Source: Gavia stellata (lineage: Eukaryota > Chordata > Aves > Gaviiformes > Gaviidae). From it: 64,000 nt of DNA. Position 1 is the first letter of the stretch, and every line of letters begins with the position of its first letter. The notes under the pieces are model-generated. The model worked only from the letters and a program-made list of their open reading frames with translations, did no database searches and was not told where the DNA came from. The stretch lies in assembly GCF_030936135.1 (NCBI RefSeq), contig NW_026777096.1, positions 124,001 through 188,000 of the forward strand, in the 5' to 3' direction. Of the stretch, positions 52,801 through 60,807 are shown in pieces. The position numbers and the translations under genes are program-made.

Positions 52801-52828
52801 CGTGGCTCCAGCGGGCGGGGGACGCCAT
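49824..52828 (-). CDS. WDR74: Nucleolar WD-repeat protein WDR74
   Basis: WDR74 (yeast Nsa1) is a nucleolar WD40 protein of pre-60S ribosome assembly that works with NVL and the exosome adaptor MTR4. Eleven exons give 367 residues (human 385): 52768-52828, 52061-52167, 51863-51984, 51701-51764, 51468-51617, 51283-51384, 51107-51207, 50453-50508, 50204-50346, 50056-50112, 49824-49964. Landmarks are HVWVGAETGALKGVNLQ, CALCWGDPNETE, GCLDRSVKLFSTE, CRMRQDPARPHRLGTGGKEN, VRNDWLDLRVPIWDRDLQF, VRLYDPSSPQRRPVLETT and CHPSLPLVASCGLDRFLRIH. The C-terminal tail is acidic then basic (PRKRAKKRKILGL), fitting a nuclear signal. The SNHG1-like gene is next upstream on the same strand. Confidence 0.97.
50550..51095. 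repeat. C-rich degenerate repeat in WDR74 intron 7
   Basis: Loose copies of units around CCCCAGGTCACCCCATAGCC and GTAGCACCCCC. Confidence 0.7.
52180..52740. repeat. C-rich repeat and long C run in WDR74 intron 1
   Basis: Loose repeats around CCCGGCCACAGGG, AGACACAAAACACCCCCCC and AAACACTGACACCC, with a C run of more than 20 bases near 52647-52669. Confidence 0.75.
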
Positions 52829-53279
52829 CTTGTCTCGGTCCGTCCCCTCCGCGCGCTCCGGGTCGGCACAGGGACCGCGGCGCTGCGTTCCGGGCGGGAC
52901 ACGGTTCCGAGTCGGACCCTTAAGGGCGGCGCCACCGGAAGTGCGCGGGAGGGGGGCGGTGTTGCGGCGCAGGCGCAAAGCGGCAGTTCCGTTCCGCTGC
53001 TCGAAGGTTCCGCCCCTACCGGGAACGGTCCCGCGCGCGCGGGGCGGGAAGAAGCGCCGTTAACGGAGCGGGGGGGGTGTGGGGGGGTGTGTGTGGAGCC
53101 TTTGAGGACCGCGGTGACCACACAGCCCCCCCGGAGGACAGCGCCGCCCCATCCCCTCCCCAGCACCAGAGACGGGGCGTGGCATGGCCCCAAGGGGCGT
53201 GGCCTAAACGGAGACACGCCCACCGTCTGTATGCCCCCCCCCCCCCCCCCCCCCAATTTGAGACAAACTCGGGTTTTTA
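52829..53279. promoter_or_regulatory. WDR74 promoter and spacer to SNHG1-like gene
   Basis: GC-rich region upstream of the WDR74 ATG, with GGGGCGTGGC-type boxes near 53175 and 53195. It ends at a 20-base-plus C run at about 53231-53254 beside the 3' end of the next gene. The promoter role is inferred from position. Confidence 0.5.
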
Positions 53280-53379
53280 GCAAAAATAGCGATTTTTATT
53301 CCCATCAACACGGAGAAAACAGCAGCGCGGCTGCGGCGGAGGCGCTGGAGGGAAGAGGGGGTGATGAGTGGGGGCCCCA

Positions 53380-53570
53380 AAAGCCCCCTTAGACCCCCCA
53401 ACCATCTCCTCCCCCCCCCAGGACCCCCCCGAGTCCCCCCACACCCCCACGGGACCCCCCCCGAGTCCCCCCACGTCCCCCCCCCACCACGCGGGACCCC
53501 CCCCCCCGAAGTCCCCCCCCCCCCACGCGGGACCCCCCAAAGTCGTCGTCCCCCCCCCCACGGGACCCCC
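53380..53570. repeat. C-run-rich stretch in the SNHG1-like gene
   Basis: Poly-C with CCCACGCGGGACCCCC-like and CGAGTCCCCCCA units. Human U22 would be expected about here, but I see no C/D boxes. Confidence 0.65.
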
Positions 53571-53573
53571 CCC

Positions 53574-53642
53574 CGGTGCCTCAGGGAGAACCACTCAGTC
53601 ACGGGGATCAGCCTGGGGCGGTATCGCCTCATCCTCGGCAGA
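53574..53642 (-). ncRNA. SNORD31: Box C/D snoRNA U31
   Basis: The minus strand has the U31 guide ATACCGCCCCAG followed by its D' box CTGATC, then GTGACTGA, and an end D box CTGA (CCCTGAGGC). The C box is GGATGAG, slightly off consensus. Known U31 directs 2'-O-methylation of 28S rRNA (G4166 in human numbering). Confidence 0.88.
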
Positions 53643-53644
53643 GG

Positions 53645-53890
53645 GGGGGGCACCCCCAGACCCCCCCCCAGAGCCCCCCATGTCACCCCACAGCCCCCCC
53701 ATCACCCCACAGAGCCCCCCCCAGCCCCCATGTCACCCCAAAGCCCCACCACCACCCCACAGAGCCCCCCCCCACAGCCCCCCATGTCACCCCAAAGCCC
53801 CCCATCACGCTGGAGCCCCCCCACAGAAACGCCATCACCCCCCCACAGCCCCCATCGCCCCACAGAGACCCCCCCCACTCACCTCAGCAC
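53645..53890. repeat. C-rich repeat in the SNHG1-like gene
   Basis: Several copies of a unit of about 25-35 bases around CCCCATCACCCCACAGAGCC and CATGTCACCCCAAAGCCCC. Confidence 0.75.
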
Positions 53891-53984
53891 CCCCAGGACC
53901 CCTCCACCAGCCTGTGGGACAGCAGAGGGAGGGGGGTGTCAGGGTCTCCCCAGCCCCACGGGACCCCCCCCCACTTGTGCCCCC

Positions 53985-54054
53985 CAATTTTTCAGGTGTT
54001 CGGGTGTTTTCAGGGGGGTCAAAGTGAGCTAGTTGACCTCATCACTAAAATTGG
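53985..54054 (-). ncRNA. SNORD29: Box C/D snoRNA U29
   Basis: The minus strand reads C box GTGATGA (54039-54045), the U29 guide AACTAGCTCACTTTGACC, a CTGA-type D' region, GAACACCTGA with D box at 53992-53995, and a terminal stem AATTTTA/AAAAATT. The guide pairs with 28S rRNA near GTGAGCTGGG (A4493 in human). Confidence 0.92.
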
Positions 54055-54270
54055 GGGGGTTCCCTCAAATTGGGGGTAATGACATCATCGATGAGGTAAA
54101 AGGCCACCACACACACACCCCCCCATTTACATACCTCCTCCGGGGGTCCCCACGGGTGTCACCGGACCCCACTGTCACCCTGCGGGGACACAACAGGGGG
54201 GTGAGGGCACCCCAAAGGTTTAAGGGCACCCCACGGTGTGTGGGGGGGGTGACCCGTCCCCCCCTCCCCG

Positions 54271-54338
54271 GATCAGCCACAGGGTCCTCAGCAGCGGCCG
54301 TCAGCCGAACGAGATTCCTGAGTGGAGTCATCACGCCC
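54271..54338 (-). ncRNA. SNORD30: Box C/D snoRNA U30
   Basis: The minus strand reads C box GTGATGA, the guide GGAATCTCGTTCGG, D' box CTGA and a last D box CTGA (54273-54276). The guide pairs with AACGAGATTCC of 28S rRNA (A3804 in human). Confidence 0.92.
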
Positions 54339-54842
54339 ACGGGGACACCCCCAAAAAAAAGGGGGGGACCTCAGCACACCAGTGGGGTGCTCCCCCACCC
54401 CGAGACCCCAAATTCATCCCACTAGTGGGGACACCCCCCTCCCAGCGGACTCCCGTGGGGCAGCACTGACCTGACTCCCGCAGCTCCCCCTTCTCCTCCT
54501 GCAAAAAAAATTGGGGGGGTCAGCGTGTGCCCCACCCCCGGGATCCCCCGTCCCCCAAATCACCCCACAGCCCCCTCAGACCGTCCACTCAGGACGAGGC
54601 GTCCTCCTCTCCCCCTCCGCCGTCACCAGTGGGTTCAACCTTCGACAGGTTCTGGCGGTGGCTGGGGGGGGTCAGACGCGTGGGGGTTTCCTCATGGGGG
54701 GCCGGAGGCGACCGGCACCAGGAACTCACCGGGACCTCACCGGATCCTCCCCGTGACAGCGGCTGCAGAGAGAAGGGGGTGTCAGTGGGGGACACACACA
54801 CGTGGGACCCCCCCACGGGTGTGTGGGGTTTTTTGTGCCACA

Positions 54843-54918
54843 GTCCGATCAGGGCTTTGGTAACTCGGAGCTGCCATCGGACTCGCGTCGTCCAGCCCAG
54901 TGTGTCATCCCTTCGGAC
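54843..54918 (-). ncRNA. Box C/D snoRNA, 18S guide, identity uncertain
   Basis: A perfect six-pair terminal stem (GTCCGA with TCGGAC) encloses a C box GGGATGA (54905-54911), the same variant as the U26 gene here, and a D box CTGA (54849-54852). The 14 bases before box D, GAGTTACCAAAGCC, are complementary to 18S rRNA GGCTTTGGTGACTC with one G-U pair. The five-base rule points at about U172, in human the target of SNORD45. Position in the cluster is that of U28, whose known target differs (18S C1391). Confidence 0.75.
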
Positions 54919-55193
54919 GGGGCAGGGGGAAGTGTGGGGTGGGGTGGGGGGGCGCTTACCTGCGTGGGGGGGAACCCCGCGGGGCCTTTGGGGTGCCATC
55001 TCCAACCCTGGGGTTAATTCACGGTGTTTTGGGGCTCAGCAGGAAAGAGCGGCCCAATCATCCCGCCCCGCTGCAGCAGCAGGTCCCGCTCCCCCAGGCT
55101 GGAAAAGTGTTAATTACGGGTTATTAATTAAATAAAGCCTGGCACAACCCCCTGCCCCCCCCTCCGCGTGGGGCCACCCCCCCGTGCTCGGCA

Positions 55194-55261
55194 GTTCTCA
55201 GTGGGAATGTGGCATCAGGGACACTCAGCCATATGCTTGTCGGTTGTCACTCGTCACCGAA
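55194..55261 (-). ncRNA. SNORD27: Box C/D snoRNA U27
   Basis: The minus strand reads a C box GTGACGA (variant), the U27 guide GACAAGCATATGG, D' box CTGA, a C'-like TGATGCC and D box CTGA (55198-55201). The guide pairs with 18S rRNA at its 5' end (A27 in human). Confidence 0.93.
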
Positions 55262-55608
55262 CAGCGAGGGAGAGGGGGGGGACCCCTAAAATTAGCACCA
55301 ACATCATGCCCACCATGGGGTCACAGGTGGGTGGTGGACCCCTTGTCGCTCCCCACGGGGGTGGGACGGGGACAACGCATTTGGGGGTGAAAGTCCTGGC
55401 CCCCCACCCTTAAAAGCAACACAAAGGCAGCGCTCACCTGTAAAGGAGCTGCAGGAACCCGTGGCCGAGCGGTTCCTTATCTTTAAAATAAAACAAAACA
55501 TTAAGAGGGTGCGTCACGCACAAACCGACACCCCCAACACTCCCCCCGGTCCCGGGGCACGGCCTCTCCTCGCTCACGGTGGGGTCTAATCCCCCCCCCG
55601 GGGGTCAG

Positions 55609-55682
55609 TGCCACTCAGAGCCTGATGAAGAGCTTCCCCACTGTGCCATCAGCAAGAGAGAGTTCGGTGGGATCATCCCTGC
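55609..55682 (-). ncRNA. SNORD26: Box C/D snoRNA U26
   Basis: The minus strand reads GGGATGATCC, the conserved segment GAACTCTCTCTTGCTGATGG, and D box CTGA (55615-55618). The start and guide agree with human U26, known to guide 28S A389. Confidence 0.87.
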
Positions 55683-55930
55683 AGCACTGCAGCCCCCAGG
55701 CTGAGCACTAATTCTGCCTTTAAATCAAGGGGGGTTTATACCAACGAAGCGTGTCCAGCTTTTACGTGGCAGACTAAATACTCACCTCTGACAGAAAATC
55801 CATTTGGAGGGCTGAAAGCCTAAAAAGCAAAGAAAAAAAGCCGTTAGAAACACAGAAAGGGTATAGGTAAGATTCCCCCACCGCCTAGCAAGGCGTGGGA
55901 AGGCACCGCAGCCTCCCCCCTGGAGTCCGC

Positions 55931-56000
55931 TCTCCTCAGAGACACTACAAGCCTTCACACCGCAGTCAGTTCAGGTCTGTGAATGGACTCATCACCGAAC
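55931..56000 (-). ncRNA. SNORD25: Box C/D snoRNA U25
   Basis: The minus strand reads C box GTGATGA (55989-55995), the U25 guide TTCACAGACCTGAACTGA with its D' box, and D box CTGA (55936-55939). The guide pairs with AGGTCTGTGA of 18S rRNA (G1490 in human). Confidence 0.94.
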
Positions 56001-56519
56001 AGCCCCCCAACACCACAGCCCCCTCAGAGGGGGGGACAGCCTCGGCCACACGCGACCGGGAACCGAAAGGCACCAACTCCCACCCAGACCCTAAGGGGGA
56101 GGACGTCATCGCCTCACAGAGAGGACTCCTCAGGGTGCACAGAGAGGCACAAAATGGCGGCTCCATAAAGGAAGCCTCGCTGGTGGGCGACACGGTAGAT
56201 ACCCACCACCTCAGGGAAGAACAACAAGGCTACCGAGACCGTCTCAACCCTCACAGCGCAGGCCCTAAGCCCGCCCAACAAAGACAAGAGGGGAACACTC
56301 CTACCCGCTCACCGTCCCGCGCTGACTGCAACGACAAAATGGCCGACGCGGTCCCACCCGCGCGCTTAAATAGGCTGCGGGGCATGCTGGGAAGGGGAGG
56401 GGTGAGGAGGGAGGCGCATGCGCACGGTGCAGACTGAGGACGGTGTGGGGGTAAAGGGCGGGAAACAAGGAGCGCGCGTGCACAGGGGCTGAGGGAAGGC
56501 GCGCCGCGCATGCGCACAC

Positions 56520-57250
56520 CAACCCAGTCCCTCGAACGTTGGGTTTGGCGGGAAAAGGCGCCGTTGAGGGGCCGTGAAGCGACGGGACCGTCCGCGACCC
56601 TCGAGGCCCACGGGGGGCTTCGGGGGTCCCCAGCCGGGCCCCCCTTCCACCGCGGGGGGACCCTCCAGCGTGGCTACCACACCCCCCCCCCCCGATCCGG
56701 AGGGTCTCCTCAGCTGCGGGCTGCGCACTGCGTCTCCTGAAGGAGGGCAGCCTCGGACATCATCTCCTGAGGGAAGATCGTGTCTGTCTGAGGAGATTTT
56801 TTTTTAATTTTTTCCTTTTTTTAATATATGTCAATTTTTCATCTGGAAAACTACTTTGCTAGGGGGTTTCTGCACCTCCCCGTCGCCCCTCGGCAGCTGG
56901 TGGGTGACTCCCCGCTGTCACCTCCCTTCACCCCCTTGCCCTGCCACTCAGACCAGGAGCCTCCGCCATTTTCTAAACACTCCCCAAGCGGACAACTGTC
57001 GATTTGTCTTTATTTTTTTAATCTTCCTGATCTGGACTGTGGACATTTAAGGAGATGGATGGTTTGCGCAGCACTTCCCAGAGCGTGAGGAGAGCCAGGA
57101 TCAGGTTAGCGGCAGAGCAGGGACCTGCTGGGTCTGTCCCAGTCCCCTCCGGTTCATTCCCTTCGCTATCGAAGGGTTTTCCCGTCTGCCGTGGAGGCGG
57201 CGGGGGAACCGCGGGGGAACCGCGGGGCGGGGAGGCGGGAGCGGGCCGGG
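56520..57250. other. Spacer between SNHG1-like gene and U2 cluster
   Basis: GC-rich on the left, then an A/T-rich patch (about 56790-57050). No recognised gene. A short hydrophobic minus-strand frame near 57020-57110 has no homologue I know. Confidence 0.45.
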
Positions 57251-57258
57251 CGGAGCCG

Positions 57259-57266
57259 ATGCAAAT
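57259..57266 (+). promoter_or_regulatory. Octamer (DSE) of U2 copy 1
   Basis: Perfect ATGCAAAT, 221 bases before the U2 start, the usual distance of the Oct-1 distal element of snRNA genes. Confidence 0.8.
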
Positions 57267-57424
57267 CTCCGACCCGAACGGGACGACGGGAATCCCCCGC
57301 GGCTGCGGATCGGGGGTGCGGCGGGGTCGGTTCCTCCCGGGGACCCGGTGGGGCGGTGCGGGGGAGCGCGGGGAGGGAGCGTGGAGCGGAGCGGTCGGTC
57401 GGTGCGGTCGGTGGTGGGGCGGCC

Positions 57425-57450
57425 GTGAGGTGGAGGGCGGTGGGTGTTGG
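57425..57450 (+). promoter_or_regulatory. Candidate PSE of U2 copy 1
   Basis: A segment about 40-55 bases before the U2 start (CCGTGAGGTGGAGGGCGG) is kept in all three copies and resembles a proximal sequence element bound by SNAPc. No TATA box follows, as expected for RNA polymerase II snRNA genes. The same block sits before copies 2 and 3. Confidence 0.55.
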
Positions 57451-57479
57451 GTGGTGGGGGTGCGGTGGAGGGGACGGGT

Positions 57480-57667
57480 ATCGCTTCTCGGCCTTTTGGC
57501 TAAGATCAAGTGTAGTATCTGTTCTTATCAGTTTAATATCTGATACGTCCTCGATGAGAGGACTTTATATTAAACGGATTTTTGGGGCTGGGAGTTGGAC
57601 GCGGAGCTTGCTCCTTCCGCTCCGCGCATCGTCCCGGTATTGCAGTGCCTCCGGGAATGGTGCACCC
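57480..57667 (+). ncRNA. RNU2: U2 snRNA, copy 1
   Basis: A 188-base U2 spliceosomal RNA starting ATCGCTTCTCGGCC. It has the branch-point pairing GTAGTA (about nt 33-38), the Sm site ATTTTTG, and stems III-IV with compensating changes from human. A 3' box (GTCAAAAACAGAG, 57688-57700) lies 21 bases after the end. It differs from copies 2 and 3 by one base, T instead of C at 57659 (about nt 180, stem-loop IV). Confidence 0.97.
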
Positions 57668-57709
57668 CTGCGGGGGACCCTTCGCTGGTCAAAAACAGAG
57701 CAATGAGCA

Positions 57710-58515
57710 GTTCTTGCTCCTTCTTTCCCCCCACTGCCACTGAGGTATTTTTTGTCCCCGGCGCGAGGGGTCAGGACTCGCCCTCCACCGCCCCGGTGCC
57801 GCCAGCGCCGCACGCCGCTATCGTCCGGGGAGGGGGGACCCCCGCAGTCCCCGCCCCGCCGGCCCCGGTACCGTCGCCTTCCCGCCGCCCTCCGCAGCCT
57901 CCGGGAGCTCGTCAAGGCCCTCCAAGCGCAGGCGGGGCGGGCCGTGACCCCGGGGGGGGCCCCAATACCCGCTTTCCCGTTTGGGGGGGGGCACCCATCA
58001 TCATCGGCCCCCGTCCCGGCGCGTGAGGCAGCGCCTCCCGTCCCGCCGCTGGTTTTGGTGGCCACCGGTGACCGTGTGGTGGCCACCGCCTTCGGGGGGG
58101 GCGAGGTAAGGACTTGGGGGACGCCGCACCGCCGTTTGCGGGGCCTCCAGCCCCTCCGCGGCCCGCCCCGGGTCCCCGAGCAGGGTCCGTGCCGCCTTCG
58201 GGGCTCCGGCCGCGGATGAACGAGCGCCCGAGCGCGCTGTGCGAGTGCCGGGGGGCGGCGGGACTGGGGGGGTACGGGAGTGCTCCCTGGTGCCCCCCCC
58301 ACGCCCGGGGGGGGGGAAGGTGCAGCCCCCCCCCCCCCCGTGGGGACCGAGGCGCCCGGTGCCCCCTCCACCCCGCAGGGGGCCGGGCAGGGGGCGGGGC
58401 GAACGCAAGCAGGAGGCGGGGCATGCAGACGGCGACCTGCCGGGGTGTGGGGCGCATTGAAATTGTGGGCGGGGTTATGTAAATAAAGAATCGGTGCGGG
58501 GTGTGGGGGAAAGGG
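57710..58515. other. Spacer between U2 copies 1 and 2
   Basis: CpG- and C/G-run-rich. A 155-codon plus-strand frame (57752-58219) has no family match I can name. A plus-strand AATAAA sits near 58480. No further snRNA-like sequence is seen. Confidence 0.45.
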
Positions 58516-58523
58516 GCGTGTCT

Positions 58524-58531
58524 ATGCTAAT
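58524..58531 (+). promoter_or_regulatory. Octamer variant (DSE) of U2 copy 2
   Basis: ATGCTAAT, one base from the consensus octamer, 229 bases before the U2 start. Copy 3 has the same variant. Confidence 0.65.
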
Positions 58532-58752
58532 CGAGCCCTACCAGGCTCGAACGGGCCGCTGGGAGACCCCCGCGGCTGCGGATCGGGGGTGCGGCGGGGC
58601 CGGTTCTTCCCGGGGACCCGGTGGGGCGGTGCGGGGGAGCGCGGGGAGGGAGCGGGGAGCGGAGCGGTCGGTCGGTGCGGTCGGTGGTGGGGCGGCCGTG
58701 AGGTGGAGGGCGGTGGGTGTTGGGTGGTGGGGGTGCGGTGGAGGGGACGGGT

Positions 58753-58940
58753 ATCGCTTCTCGGCCTTTTGGCTAAGATCAAGTGTAGTATCTGTTCTTA
58801 TCAGTTTAATATCTGATACGTCCTCGATGAGAGGACTTTATATTAAACGGATTTTTGGGGCTGGGAGTTGGACGCGGAGCTTGCTCCTTCCGCTCCGCGC
58901 ATCGTCCCGGTATTGCAGTGCCTCCGGGAACGGTGCACCC
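58753..58940 (+). ncRNA. RNU2: U2 snRNA, copy 2
   Basis: Full-length U2 RNA with branch-point and Sm elements intact, same as copy 3. The 3' box GTCAAAAACAGAG is at 58961-58973. The promoter, including a GC-rich block from about 58515, is nearly identical to those of the other copies. Confidence 0.97.
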
Positions 58941-58979
58941 CTGCGGGGGACCCTTCGCTGGTCAAAAACAGAGCACGAA

Positions 58980-59705
58980 GCGGTAGTAATCGCTCCTTTC
59001 TACTTCCCCCCTGGTCCCTTCTTCCCGGGCGGACGGGCTTGGGACAAGGGCGGTCAGCCCCGCCCGTGCCCGCCGGCTGCTGTCCCCCGCCCCGCTCCGG
59101 TGTCCCCGAACCCCGGTCCGAGCGCACCCTCAGCGCTACCGCAACCTCTCCTTCCTTGTCCGGCAGCTCCGCTCCCTCCATCATGTCTCGCAGCCCCCGC
59201 GCTGGGTCGTGCCCAGCGGCTCCGTCTCGCTCCGCTACCGCCGAACGCAGCCCCCGGCCCCGCTCCGCTGCGGTCCCCCGGGGATGAACCGAGGGCGGGC
59301 GGGCGCCCGCAGCTGGGCCGGAGGGTGCCGGGGCGGAGGGCGGGGTGTAGGTGTGGGCGGGGCGGTCCCAGGCCAATGAGATCGCCGCGAACTTGGCTTA
59401 TGCAAAAAGCCGGCGGGTGCACGCCAATCGCCTCGAGGGTGTTGTTGCGGGGATTGGGGCGGAGCGAATGCAAATCGAGGGGCGGAGCGTGGCACTCACG
59501 GTGACCGTGCGAGGACCCGGCGAAGGGGCGGGGCGTATGGGAACGGGGGGCGGGGTTTGGGGACGACGAAGGGGCGGGGGAATGCGACTCCGAGTGCGGG
59601 GCGTGTCGCCAAGAGACGCCCGGGGGGCGTGGCGAGTAGGAAGCTGGGGGCGGGGCGTGCGACTCGCCGTGGCTGGCGGAGCCTGCGGGGGCGTGGTTCG
59701 TGCAA
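58980..59705. other. Spacer between U2 copies 2 and 3
   Basis: CpG-rich, no protein gene recognised. Two octamer-like sites, TTATGCAAAA near 59397 and a perfect ATGCAAAT at 59468-59475, have no snRNA gene at the right distance. Confidence 0.45.
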
Positions 59706-59720
59706 AGCCGGGGCGTGTCT

Positions 59721-59728
59721 ATGCTAAT
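59721..59728 (+). promoter_or_regulatory. Octamer variant (DSE) of U2 copy 3
   Basis: ATGCTAAT, 229 bases before the U2 start, in the same context as copy 2. Confidence 0.65.
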
Positions 59729-59949
59729 CGAGCCCTACCAGGCTCGAACGGGCCGCTGGGAGACCCCCGCGGCTGCGGATCGGGGGTGCGGCGGGGCCGG
59801 TTCTTCCCGGGGACCCGGTGGGGCGGTGCGGGCGAGCGCGGGGAGGGAGCGTGGAGCGGAGCGGTCGGTCGGTGCGGGCGGTGGTGGGGCGGCCGTGAGG
59901 TGGAGGGCGGTGGGTGTTGGGTGGTGGGGGTGCGGTGGAGGGGACGGGT

Positions 59950-60137
59950 ATCGCTTCTCGGCCTTTTGGCTAAGATCAAGTGTAGTATCTGTTCTTATCA
60001 GTTTAATATCTGATACGTCCTCGATGAGAGGACTTTATATTAAACGGATTTTTGGGGCTGGGAGTTGGACGCGGAGCTTGCTCCTTCCGCTCCGCGCATC
60101 GTCCCGGTATTGCAGTGCCTCCGGGAACGGTGCACCC
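59950..60137 (+). ncRNA. RNU2: U2 snRNA, copy 3
   Basis: Full-length U2 RNA identical to copy 2. The 3' box is GTCAAAGACAGA at 60158-60169, with one change from the others. Spacing between U2 starts is 1273 and 1197 bases. Confidence 0.97.
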
Positions 60138-60550
60138 CTGCGGGGGACCCTTCACTGGTCAAAGACAGAATGATGAGAGGTTTTGGTGCCTCTTTCCCCG
60201 GGGTTGGTTCCGTGCCCGGGGTTCTTCCCCGGGTTCCCCCCACGGCGTGTGCTGCAGTTTCGGGCTCCCCCGGTACATGAGGCGTCCCAACTGCTTCCGC
60301 GCCGCTCTCCCCTCCCACACTTCTGCTGCCACTCGCGCGGGAAAGCGGCTGCTTTCGGCAGACAGGACGGTTGTACAACACCTGCCTCGCTGCCGGACAC
60401 AGTGGGCACGCAGAGCAGTGACCCCTTTCCTCCTCCTCTTCTTCCTCCTCCTCCTCAACAGCCGCTCCAGCCCTGGGTGCAACAACCCTCCTCCTGCAGC
60501 CGTGAGCGCTCAAGTACAGGCACAGGCTCCTCTTACTGGAAATCCTCATC

Positions 60551-60807
60551 TTTAATAACAAAGCTCAGCACCCAAAATGCCCTGATGATGGAACGGGAGC
60601 TACGAGGGGGTGGTCGGAGCCACGCAACACCCAGCTCACTGGCAGAGGGTCCTTCAAGCACCGCTGGCTTCGTCACCACGGGCAGGACCAGCGTGGGTGG
60701 CAGGGCTAATGACATCCCTGCCTTCTCTCGCATCGTAGGGTGCCTGGAGCATACCCCACACTCCTTACCCAGATCTGGGCCCCCCACCACCCCCGTACCC
60801 CCTTTCT
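60551..60807 (-). other. TMEM179B: TMEM179B 3' UTR
   Basis: The minus strand has ATTAAA at 60551-60556, about 250 bases after the stop codon. The UTR end is inferred. Confidence 0.6.

Larger units (their letters stand above)
53280..56346 (-). ncRNA. SNHG1: SNHG1-like snoRNA host gene
   Basis: Non-coding, spliced host gene for intronic box C/D snoRNAs (human SNHG1/UHG). The minus strand has a TATA-like CTATTTAAGC at about 56365-56374, a likely first exon ending at a donor at 56313 (GACG then GTGAGC), and a last exon from the acceptor at 53348 to AATAAA at 53295-53300. Between them lie seven C/D snoRNAs, six of them clear homologues of the U25-U31 set. I did not set every internal exon, since host exons are poorly conserved and the introns are full of C runs. 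Two perfect NRF1 palindromes GCGCATGCGC (56414-56423, 56506-56515) lie just upstream. WDR74 is the downstream neighbour, as in human. I do not find U22. Confidence 0.88.

Noticed and set aside
54586-54635. Possible extra C/D snoRNA (stem CCACT/AGTGG, GGTGACG, CTGA)
   Set aside because: Only about 50 bases, poor C box, and the G/A-rich middle has no clear rRNA match. Chance pairing is likely.
57020-57110. Short hydrophobic minus-strand frame near the U2 cluster
   Set aside because: No homologue known to me and no start or splice context.
57752-58219. 155-codon plus-strand frame between U2 copies 1 and 2
   Set aside because: Arg/Pro-rich in CpG-dense DNA, no family recognised. Kept only as a note.
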